From assembly GCF_001640805.2 (NCBI RefSeq), contig NC_066852.1, forward strand, positions 10,772,194 through 10,836,193: DNA of 64,000 nt, given 5' to 3'. Within the stretch, counting starts at the first letter, position 1, and every line of letters begins with the position of its first letter. This document shows positions 42,513 to 54,500 of this stretch, piece after piece. The stretch is from Lates calcarifer (Eukaryota; Chordata; Actinopteri; Centropomidae). The notes below the pieces were generated by a model that made no database searches, was not told the DNA's origin, and worked only from the letters and a program-made list of their open reading frames with translations. Both the position numbers and the translations under genes were made by a program.

Positions 42513-45500
42513 CTCAAACACAGGGAGATGTGAGGACAGCGAGCGGTTAACTGTTGAGTGTTGACCCTGAGGAGGGTACTCTTATCTACTCAAACAGGTA
42601 GAGCCGCAGCGAAGATGAATCCTGGGCTTTCTCAGTGTTGGGATTGCCTCACTAACTACTGGACTATCCTCCCGCACCCCATCACTACTTCATCACACAT
42701 GAAAACCACAAAGCACACATCACTGTGAAACACGAGAGGGATGCAACCAGGAACCACAATCGGTTGTAGCCGTGGCCAGACCTGAGCTGCAGCTGAGTGT
42801 GCTGCCTGAAGGATGGCCACAGGGTCTTCGACAGGCTTGGACTGGAGAGGGGAGGAAGCAGAGGTCAGCTGCATTTTTAGTGACTGGCTTCAACAACTAA
42901 ACACTACATTCAAGTTCAATTTCCAAGCGTGCAATCGCAACAATGCAAATCATGGCATGTTGAAAAATGTAACTGTAACTGTTACAAATTATATCAAGTG
43001 AAAAAACACAAAACAAAATACTGCAGCAAGACCAAGTGCAATAGTAAGTCATGCAACGGTAGCAGAATGAGTGAGCCATTAAAATAATTGACCATAAAAT
43101 AATTATAATACTATTGCATTAATGAGAAGGGATTACAAGGTGCATTTAAGTACAGTGTGTTGGTCTGCGGCCACAAAATTCATGTTCTGCTATATTAACA
43201 GTCACAGTTAACAAGATCAGTAGCACACAGTAAGGTATAAATGCCAGGCACCATGCAGCCAAGTGTGGAACAATGCAAAGTCAATGCTAATGTATTTATG
43301 TATATAGAGCTGTACTGCATAAACAAAAAGATCTAAGAGAATATAATATACAAAGATGCTGTATCACTGCAGCAAACAGCAGATTCAGGGATTTATGGAG
43401 TTTGAGTCACAGACACCAAGAATTTTTTAGTGCAAGGTATTTGCTGTTGCATATGACTACAGTATAACCTCAGTATCCACATGTGGGTGTGAAGGGCAAA
43501 AGCAGCAAGACTATTACACAGCTGCACATTGTGTTATTGTAAGATGAATGCATCATTGGTAAAGTAAAACTTTATTCATTTCACTAAGGACCTTTAAAAC
43601 CTGTTTGAGGACCTCCTTAACTTTGGTAGCCACTGGTTTATGTCACATTACTACATTCTGGGCCCTCGCATGAACCATAAAGAGTAGCGTGAGGACAAAA
43701 ACAAGTGGGCAAGCACAGACAAAGTAGGGCAGAGAGGGGTCAGTAGAGGAGAACAAGCTTAGATTCCAGCTCTCTGCGGGCGAGGTAGTGCGGTGAACCC
43801 ATGGGTTGAGCAGGCCGTACCTGAGAGGATTTGTGGCCTCTGGCACGCTAGCCATGCAAACAGCAAAGAGGACAGCAGCAAGTCAGAATCCAATGACCCA
43901 CAGAGAAGCAAAAGTAGAGACGTGGGACATAAGTTGAGACAAGAGCAAGGAGAAGAAATAAGAAGAAGTGCCTTTCAGTGTTCTAGACAATGAGAGAACA
44001 AGTAACCAGACATGGCCATATAATTAACACTGCCAAAATAATCAGAAAATGCCAACTTGGTAAAGTGCATGGTCGTACAGTAGGTGCTCCTCTCGACCTG
44101 ATAAAAAAAAAGCAATTAACACTACAAAATGAATGAGAGGAAGGCAAAGACAATGAAGCTAAAGCTGTCACTAAAGCTGAGTAAATCCATTATCAAAGGC
44201 GTTCAAGTCAGCTGCAAGAGTAAAGGGATTCATGCTGTTGGATTTTCTGAAACAAAAACATGTTACCAATCACACACAGCATACAATTTAATCCATACAT
44301 ACATTTATTTATAGATCAAAATCCTCAGCATTCAGACAACACAAGTCCAACTCATATTCTAACAAAGCCCTCAGATTTTCTCCTGAACTAGCTCTGAAGT
44401 AATCTCCATAACTTGTGAGAGAAATTATCTCTATGGTCTCAGAGTTTTAGATTTCAAACCAAGTGTCCAACAACTCAGGGGACCCCTGTAACTGGAAACC
44501 TATTGGCAGCAGGAAAGCTTGGGACAGCCCAACGAGGACTCGGGTAATCTTTAGACACATTTCCTTTATCTGGGGATGCAAGCACTTTACTGAGGCTGGT
44601 CATAGGGTTTTTGCAAGGCATGGTAGGTGCAAATCAAACAAAATGAGGAAAAGAGATGTTACATCATTGCCGTTGACGGTGAAGATCCTCCTCACACGTT
44701 TGTAATCTTCCTCAGTGGGAATCAGCCCTGGGACCTACAGGATCGGCAATTGCAAATGGGTAGCCAGAGAGTCAAATCAAAGGATCCACACTTAATTACT
44801 ATGTCCACTTCAGACAAACTGACAACTGAATGGGCACTCAGAAGCATTCCATGAAAAAAAAAAAAGTCTCGTGCTTTTGGATGTGAGAAACACAGGGTTA
44901 TGTGTACCTTTGCAGTAAGATGAACTACACACCTGTTCATTTGGTGCAGGCTGGGTCTGGGACAGTGCTACAGAGGACGGCTTACCATTGGGGGCCGTGG
45001 GGGGACATGAAGTCTCCTTTACCTTTATACAATGTGCATAAATATTCACAAACACACAGACAAACGTTCAACACACAGAGATGAAATTAACATGGGAAGA
45101 TGAAGATGAGCATGACAATTCAGAAATACAACTGACTTCAGGGGACATTTGTTCCTACTAATTTAAGTTAGTTAATTCAACAAGGAAATTAGTAAGAGAA
45201 AATTGTTATTAAAGAAAATTAGATCATTAAGTGCTGCAGCAAAAGAATAACGGTTTAAGTCTTTTGTTTGTCTGTAGTTATTTCAGCAACAATGAGTTGC
45301 ACATTTTTTGAAAGTAGTTAAATAATTGAGTATTGGCAGAGCTAAACTGGCATACAACAATGAACAACACTTGAAAATTCTGAGAGAGGCAACTGATACT
45401 AAACCATCATAAGTTCTGTGATATTGGTTTGTAAATGTCTGCAGCTGTGGTGCTTGGATCAATAATTTTGTATCAAGGTCATATTTCAAGTTCAAATTGT

Positions 45501-48500
45501 GCTGCTAAAAACTTTTTAATCAATAAAATCATTACTCCTAACATATCTGAGCCTAATTTATTTTTAGTTTTACATGACAATAAGGCTAAGTAGGGCCATT
45601 ACAAGGCTAGTTTTAATTTCAGTCTTTCTCTGTAATAAATAAGAAGTTAGAATTTAACAAACTAAAACTAATTAGGACCCACGCTGGACTGCTTCCCCCC
45701 CCAGAGATAATTCAGTTGTTTTTCATAGTAGTGGCTGATGTCAATTACAGAAATTCACAGAGTCTGCTGATAGTTAGCTCCCCTGAGAGTTGAAAAGTAA
45801 AATAACTAGACAGCACAAACCTCCAGGAATGCTGAGTCACACATAAACCTACAAGTTCAGCTGACATCTTGATTCTCCTCTCTTAATATCTGAAACCTGA
45901 ATCTCTCCCTAGAGCAGTTAAACACAATGTCCCTCAGCAAAAATATGAGGTGCATATCTCCAAAATCAAATCCCTCGCTCCGTCCGCGAATGCCCAACTG
46001 TTCGACAGATTTCATGGACATCTGTTGATAAAATTTTCAGATGGCCTGCTGACAAACAGAATGCCAAAGAAACTAAATGCAGGACAAAAACATAACCTTG
46101 TCGGAGGCACAAATTGAAACGGGAACAACAAGTATATAATGATTGGAAAGTGCCACAAAATAACTTTCTTCCCTTTTTAACTTCAGATATGAATACTAAA
46201 AATGTAGTTGAAGCTGACTGTAATTATTCAAGTCTCAGCTACAAGCTGCACATGGTGATACATGACAAACTGGGATTCTGGTTCTCTGATGTTTAACTGA
46301 CAGGAACTACTGATTAGTTAAGTCTATAGATATAAACCATTTGAATTGTTATGGTGCTTCCTGTCTTTAAAAAGCCCCTGCCTAAGTGGTCGACAGCACA
46401 GAGAGAGCACAACTTCAAGCTCTGCAGAAAGTGACAGTAATGAGTCCCAGCTCAGTGCTCATAGACAACTCCAACTGACCAGATTACCAGAATGAGGGCC
46501 ATGAGCACGCCCTTATACCTACTGATGAAGTCTGATCATGAGCTGGTATTGCACCCTGCTTCGCTTCACTTATTCAGGGTGGCTTCATTATACCCAGGAT
46601 CATTTTTGTTAGAAATCAAGAGCAAGTTGTACTTTGGAGAAAATGTATAGAGTTCCATCAGTTCTGTTAATAGTTGTAATAAAAAGTCACCATGCATTTC
46701 CAGAGGCAAATAGTTGAGGATGTCTTTTGGGTAAACATCATGAGGAGGATGAACAGTAATGTCTGTGTTATTATCACACAGCATGCTCCACCCTGAGGTT
46801 AAATAGCAGACATGCACTTCTTTCACACAGTACCTCCGGTTTCTTTACACCAATTACACGGGGCTTTGGGATGAACCCTGCAGGAGGAGCCAGGGGGTCT
46901 GTTTTTGGGATGGGAATGAATCCTGGAGGTCTTGAGAGGAGATTCTGTTTTGGTGGCACTGGGCTGGATTTTCTGGCAGGGATGAAACCAGGAGGGGGAG
47001 TCAAGACATTCTGTTTGGGTGCAGGGATGAAACCAGCAGGTGGGGCCAAAGGGTCAGGTTTGGGTGCAGGGATGAACCCAGGTGGAGGAGTGAGCGGGTT
47101 AGACTTTGGTGGTGTGGGGTCTGGTACTGAATTAGCAGGTGCAGATGTGGGTGTGGACTCCTCTTTTTTTTCCACTGTAGGTTTTTCCTCCTCTTCCTCC
47201 GCCTTTCCCTTCTCCTCCTCCTCCTGCTTCGCCTCTTCTTTCACGTCCTCTTTGCGGTCCTGGGTGCGGGTGCGAGGCCGGTGCTCCTTGGTCCGACCTC
47301 TGCCCATTAGGCTTGTCAGGCCCATGGAGATATCATCCTTATCCTCCCCAGCAGCCTTACTGGTTTTGGGCACGGCCTTAGCAGACTCCGGAACAGCAGG
47401 CTGGTTCTGCTCCTCTGTCCCGGCAGGAACCACACGTCTAACAACTCTTCTTATGACCCTCACCACCTTTTTACCACTAGGACTCTGCTCCTCACCTGGA
47501 GTGTCTGGACCAACCATGGTAACGTTACTATTGGATGCTTCAGCTGTTGGTGCAGTTGACTGTCGACCACTTCCTGTGTCTAGCCCAGGTTTAGTGACTG
47601 CCTGAGGCTGACTACTATCTACATCAGACTGGATACAAACAGAGCAAGGCAGACAAGAATGTAGATTATTCCCATGGCTGATGCAGATAAACCGTCAAAG
47701 ATTTCAACAGCAGGTTCTGAGCTCAGAGACTGTATAAAGGATTATTAAAAAATGGATTTATATCTGCTTATGTATTTCCATTTGTGTATCTTAAAGTCCT
47801 CACTCAAGCTAGTGTATGCAACCACTCAAGTTTGTGCATGCAATCAGACAATTTGATTCATCATTTTCATTCAATTTTAACAGTGGGGCTTATTGACAGA
47901 CTGCTGAGGAATAGGTCTGAGGTGGACTGAGCTAAAGTAGTTGAGCTAAGGAAAAAAGAAAGTGCATCTAAAGTTCATAGTGACTCTCATGTAATGCCAG
48001 TTAAGGGCCTATTCAGAAATAAAGATACCTTGTGGAGTTTTTGACCACTAGTAGTACAATGAACCAGTGTTTTAATGAGTGGGTCTCTGTTTTGTTGTTG
48101 TTTCTTGCCATTGATTTCACAATATTCAGCTGACAGACAGCTTGTGGCAGCACACGCCAACAAAGACGGTGAAAGAGGGGGACTTATAGTTAGCAAATAT
48201 GGATATAAACAATGCATTATTTAAAATGTTTTTAAAATTGCCAAACATTTTATGAGGCAGAACATGCACATAACACATTTGTTAGTCCCCAGGGACGAAC
48301 ATAATGCTTTCTAGTGAGAAACACTGAACGTCAGCATAATTGTTGTTTGTTCACAAGATAACTCCACAGGACACCTTTAAGCCTGAAAGTAAGTAATCTG
48401 AATTGTAAATGACTGGTACATATTTGCTTATATATCTCAAGCCCTATCAGCCTACACTTAATCAATGATAAAGAACTGTGCTTCTGCTTAATTAGTAGCC

Positions 48501-51500
48501 TGGTTTGTTTCAGTACACAACAGCTTGTATCATATGAATTACTGTCCAAATGCATGCAGGCAAGACAACACTTACATCTGGCTTGTTCTCAACTTTAACC
48601 TAAACAAGAAAAAGCAACACATAGAAAATCAAACCGCAGATTCAGACCATAACTTTTCTCTATCAACATAAAGGACCATTTCACAAAATTGACAAGCAAC
48701 AAGATGCAGATATGAACTGTAAGGCAAAAAAAAAACAGAAAAGCAAGACTTCCCTTTTGCTCCCAGAATGAAAAGCGTGATTTGTATGCCATGGTGACAG
48801 GCCAGAAGTCATGGAACAAGCTGGGTGGCGTGGAGAATAAATATATGGAATGATCAGAGAAGAAAACAGAGAGGCAGCCAGGAAGAGGAGGATGTATTGT
48901 GCGAAGCGATGAAGTATTGGAATTTAGGGACGAGCGGTGGGGTGCTGTGAACTTGTTTTCTGAATACAACAGGTCATACACCAACAGGGCAGAGGGACCA
49001 TGCAGCACTGAGGACAGAGCACATGAACAACATAATGAAATGGACAGTTTGCTGTCCTCACACAACAAGAGACAAGTGGAACACTCAGAATCACTGGCAG
49101 TGTTATTCATTATATATGAGTCTGACTCTCAATCAGTTATTATAACTATGTATGAAGAACTACCCTTTATGAAATTATTGCAAACACTGTCCGGTTGTTC
49201 AGTTGTTTCATTTGTACTAATGACTCTAATTCAATTAGAAAATATATGGCTATTGTTCACAACAGAAATAAGTGTTGCCAAGAGCAAAAATCATTAAAGC
49301 CAGTAATATAAATGATCAATGGAGAAAGGAATCAAACAAACATATGACCAGGCAAACATGCAACCTATTAAAATAGGTACAACACCTATCACAATTTTTC
49401 ATTAACAGCTTAAGCTAAAAATTGGCCTTTTACTCATTGAACAACATGTTTCACCATCTCTGACCCCGCTTTCATCAGTCTGAGTCCACCCCTATAAATA
49501 GTTTCAACAGCAAAGGAGGCCATTCTGAGACGCCATCAGAGCCCAAATGGAACTGCTAACCAGAGCATGTACACCACAATCAGATCACACTGCTCACCAC
49601 ACATACACATACACACACACAGTCCACCAGAGGCCCGAGCCCATTACCTTCTCTATAGGCCTGGTTAACCTTCCAATCTTCGCTCCGACACTGGAGCAGC
49701 GCAGTTAGGGCCGGGGCAGGGTAGGGACCTGGGCATGCAAAGAGCAAACACTCACTAGTCCTGAGTGCGTGGGATAGCAACCCTCGGGGGTGGGGTCACA
49801 GTCAGCACAGCATGGTGGAGCTGTGGTCTGAGAAGTGGAGGGGGGGGTGGTAATATGAGAGGAGCTGGGCAGGGAGATAGGAGAGGGACAGCTGCTGAAA
49901 TACAGAGGGGCTATAAATAGAGTTTGCAGTACCACATCAATTACCACTACCACTTTTCCCTTCCCCTGTCTTCCCTATGGTGACAGGGAATTAGAGGAGA
50001 GGCGGCCTCCCTCATCAGGTGCTATAAAAACTTTTATATGCCCATTTCCATTTGAGGGGAACACAAAAACTACAGCAATGCTATTAAGAGACTGAGAGAT
50101 GATACAGCAATCTATGGCTCAGTGCTAAGTGCAACGATTTTCTACCACAATGACCATAATGTCCCCAATGACAGCTTGAGTGATAAATGTGTCTGAATGT
50201 GAAGATGAAACTATTACCTGCACATAAAACCAGAACCCTGTGTTCATTACGTTTAAGATGAGCCTGTGTGATGGGGTAGCTTCTCTATATATGCAGCTAA
50301 TACACACAAGATAGGTAAAACATCCACAGAATACCAGAGCACAGAGGTATAGATCTGCAGCCAGACAATGACTGTAATATTTGTGGATATCATGTTCCTC
50401 ACTATGAGTTTTACACCACAAGAGGGAGCTATTTAACAGTGCATTTGATTTCTCTGTTTCACAGAAGCATCTGGTTAGGCACACTACTGACCTAAATTCA
50501 AAATGTTGTATTGTTCTGTGGCGACCCCTTACAAGACTGTGGCACCAAGCTGTGGTGGCATGTACATTATAGAATAACACACTGAATGTTAAAATGGTAC
50601 TACTGTCCCCAGTTAAAACAAAATGTTTCTTTACATGGCTTAAAATGAAAGAGATGTCAAAACTGCATTGCTGTAAAACCAGTTAGGTAAAAGCACACGT
50701 GAAAGGTGAGATGCCCGGAGATAGGCATTCAGCTCATTGCATTAGGGACTGTTGTCACACAAGGAAAACACGGAAATGTAGCAACAGGCTTGGCTGGGCA
50801 AGGCAGGGATGAGCTAATCCAATCTTGGAATGCTGTTTTCCTCTTCCTCATCAAGAGTTTCATCAATCAAATAACCAGCTCTCATGTACAAAGTACTCAG
50901 TGACAGCAACTGGACGTCTGTTAAACTATTTTATCCAGACTTTTTCCCCAGTTCTAATTGAGATATGCAAAAATAGATTAAAGAAAACAAGCTACAATCT
51001 GATAGAAGGCATTTCTTGTTCATGGTGAGCCCACAAGTTTACATATGAACACTCAGCAAGATCCAGCCAAACACACAGCCAAGCTAGTCTATCTAGCACA
51101 GTCTGTTAATCCCCAGAGTCAGTTACTGGGACACAGCATCGTGTCGACTGTTTGGCTACACATGATTAGTGCAGACCAAAGATTATACACTGTATACACC
51201 ATAAACACTACTGATTCTGACCCAGTTAAATGCTCCATAATATGAAATCTGTTTGAATCATGGTGTGAGTTGTGGACAGGAGTTTAATACCACATTATCA
51301 TGATAAATATTTTGAATTTGACATACACCTTTTAGAAAAATATAACATACATGATTCTTGTAGAGTCTTTGTTTCCCCACAATGTCTGCTGTTTCCTTAT
51401 CTACCTCACCCTTATTTGTCTAAGTTGCCCATGTTAAAAAAAAAAAAAAGTAGCGCTAACCAGGCTATCCAGACGCAGATAAGCTGAGATAAGATATAGA

Positions 51501-54500
51501 CACAATTGCAAAATCTGAAAAGCAATCATGTTAAAGCATCACCAACTTCTTTTATTTCTTTAATTTTGAAATAAAAGTGTAACATTTATTCAGAGAAGCT
51601 CACCATTTCAGATTAAAATCTCCATACTGCATATGCCACGAAAAGAAGTCAGAAATCACATGAGACATCTGACCAGCGACCATGCTTTGGGACCTGAGAG
51701 CAGAAATGAATCATGGGATCACACTCTGCTGTTCTCTGAAAATTCCAGGATGTGACCCAGATTTTATTCAGTAATAGCAAACAGGCCTGAAAATCAGAAC
51801 TTCTCTCTGAAAGTGGGCCAAGTGAAAATGATTTAGGAGCAGCAAATTTAAATTCAGGTGTGTGCTCACCTGTAAAAACAGCATGGCATGTATATATGTA
51901 TATGTCACACTAATCAAAGTATCATGAAACAAATGATGATATACAATCAAAATATACTTCCTTACTTCCCTAATGCTACAATGGGTGTGTCTGACAAGCA
52001 TTTACATCCCATTGACGGGCAGACATGTTGTCAGTGACACACCCAAGAATGTCAAGTATGTCTGCGTTACTATGCCAAACTGCTGGCAGAACAGATCCAC
52101 ATTTCAGCTGACAAAATTACATAAGACGTCAAAGTCAGTCAGTCTATGTGCCAAAGCAGAAAAGTATTTGATTATGACATATACAAGCTAAGTATAGAGG
52201 GAAGGAAAAATAACATCTTAGGTGTAGCCTCTATCATAAACCACAGAGCTTTAGCCTTAGATGCCCCACCTCTCTCTAATACATGCCTGTGCTAATGCTG
52301 TCTACTACTGTGGCATCTCCACACTGGAAATGAGGATGATGTAATTCAAATGGGCAGCTTGGGGAGGAGATTACAACATTTGCTAATTTCCTAATGATAA
52401 AAAATGGTGTCTGGTCTGCAGAATTTGATGGATGAGAGATGAGTGATGCAGGGATATTAGAGGAAACATTTGGCAACATCAGGTCTGCCATGGGCCACAC
52501 TGGCACCAGGCTCTCAGTTTTAGTAAATGTAAACAGGTAAAATTAGCTCCTTTAGTGTATGTTGCGGGATATTTCATAATGGGCTACCACATCTAAAATA
52601 AGAAGATGGTGCTATCAAATGAAAGTTAAAACATTCAAACAAACAGGTAAGAATTCTGAGTTGTTATTGATGTTCATGAAGAAACTATCCAGGTCAAGGG
52701 ACATCAATTCCTATTTATCATCTCTGACTTGTTGAGTGCCCTGCAAAACAGCATTCTTGTTTGGCCTTTGACCTATTGATTTACCACTACTGAAAAATTG
52801 TCAAGTTGTGCCCCTCCCCTCAGAATGTGTGAAAGACGACAATAAGCAGGCGCAGAGGATCACAGGCCTGCTTGCACAGTTTGTACCTGCTCACATACAG
52901 TACAGCAGGATTCCTGTATGTACACTGAACAGATGTATGGTATGAGCACTCAAAAAGCACATTGTTTGGACACATAGAATTACTCAGTCCTTTAGTTCCC
53001 ACCCAGACTGGTTTTGTTTGTTTTGAGTTTTAAGTGAGAGTTTTAAGTCTTTAAATCTTAAAAAAAAAAAAAAAAGTGAGGAAAACAGTTAATAGAGCAT
53101 TTAAGAATCTCTGATGTGCATTTCCAAAAATTCTGAAGTCAAATTGTTATTTCACATTCAATTTCAGTTTTATAAACTGTAAGATTATGTAACAGTGATC
53201 TTTGCCCCACAGAGTCTGAGTCCATTGGTGTCATTTCAGCAATGAAAATGTCTACTTTCCTGAGACAGTCTCAGACTGCCACTGACTCAGCTCAGTTACT
53301 GGTGGTCTGAGCGAGCGGTCTGAAACCAAGCGTGTATGATGAAGAGCTCACAGTGAATCAAGCAAGAAACTGAAATCTTTGAAAATCAAACAGAAAGCAC
53401 CAGACAGAAGAATAGTTGTTCTGGCCTCATGTACTGTGGACATTGGCTGTCACCCAGCAAACAAATGGTCCGTGTGATCAACTGTGCATACTTGGCCTAG
53501 AGATAAAATAATGCCATTTTGGCCCAGACTTAATGTAGGGGCACATTTAGACTTCTTTCTTTTCTTGGTAAGTTATCTACTACTGACCACAGGAATAGTA
53601 CATAAGCATATCTTTGATAATATATTCATTTAATTTAGTGCCAAAGACATTTACAGTGAAGAGATTCCTTTTTGTTGTTTGTTTTTCTAACAGACAGACA
53701 CTTATGTGCAAAGGTAAGGGGCCTACCAAACAGCCTATAGCAAACCACCTGACAGTACTGTAATCAGAAACCATACAAGAGAAACACAACAGGTAGATGG
53801 AGAGCAGGTGTTTAACTGAACAGTTTCTGTTCAGTAACAGGCTCTTCATTATTGTCCTCTCACGGCAGTTAGATAGTTCATTGCTGGTTGTTTGACAAGA
53901 CTGTACTCTACAGTCACTGCCCCTGGCCAAGAAATAGTGCAGCCCTGTAAAACCACAACTTATCCTCTTTAAAGTTTAGTCACATTAGACATAGCTATGA
54001 CATGAACTTTAGTGGAGCGGATAGGCCTGTTTTTGTTTACCTTTGGTCATCAGTCATTATGCTATGCTAACTATCCTGGCTGTAGCTTCATAGTTAACAG
54101 AGAGGCGTAGGAGTACCGTCAACTTCCTCGTGTAACCCTCTGCAAGAGATAAATGATAAGACATGACAGGACAAGCTTATCGTTTCAAGAAAAAAAAGAT
54201 TCAGCCAACATGTTCGTGCATCACATATGGTATGTAACTGTGTTGCAGAGCTCTAGATCTAGAATCCAGATCTTATTATAACCACCTATTAATAGTGCTG
54301 TTGGTTCTAGGTCAGCCTCACATGCACATTTTCTGCTTTTTCAAATGGCCTGTCTTATGGTGATCATCAAGGTTGGTTGAATGTAGGACAAAGTAAGACA
54401 GGAAGACTTCTGTAGAGAAGCAAATAAATTGTGTCTCTGGCTGTGTATGCGTTCATTTCAAAAGTTCAGTGTGTTCAAAATTATTGTGACATGGGTAAAG

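Noticed and set aside
43807..43857. Possible alternative first exon, ATG then [11 protein letters not shown] ending at a GTACGG donor
   Set aside because: It ends in phase 2, but every downstream candidate exon (6, 7) begins in phase 0, so it cannot feed the myosin frame.
46871..47605. 244-codon plus-strand reading frame rich in Gly/Pro/Ser
   Set aside because: It is the exact complement of the proline-rich myo18a exon 4; the repeats and GC content keep the opposite strand open. No start context, splice sites or family match.
49580..49780. Possible coding N-terminus upstream of the microexon ([13 protein letters not shown]...)
   Set aside because: The good donor (GTAATG) leaves phase 1 and would create an immediate stop in exon 3; the in-phase donor (GTTAAC) is poor. 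Kept only as a possible noncoding exon.
50411..50426. CTCF-like CCACAAGAGGGAGC
   Set aside because: One mismatch at a core position and such motifs arise by chance in 64 kb; not enough for a feature.
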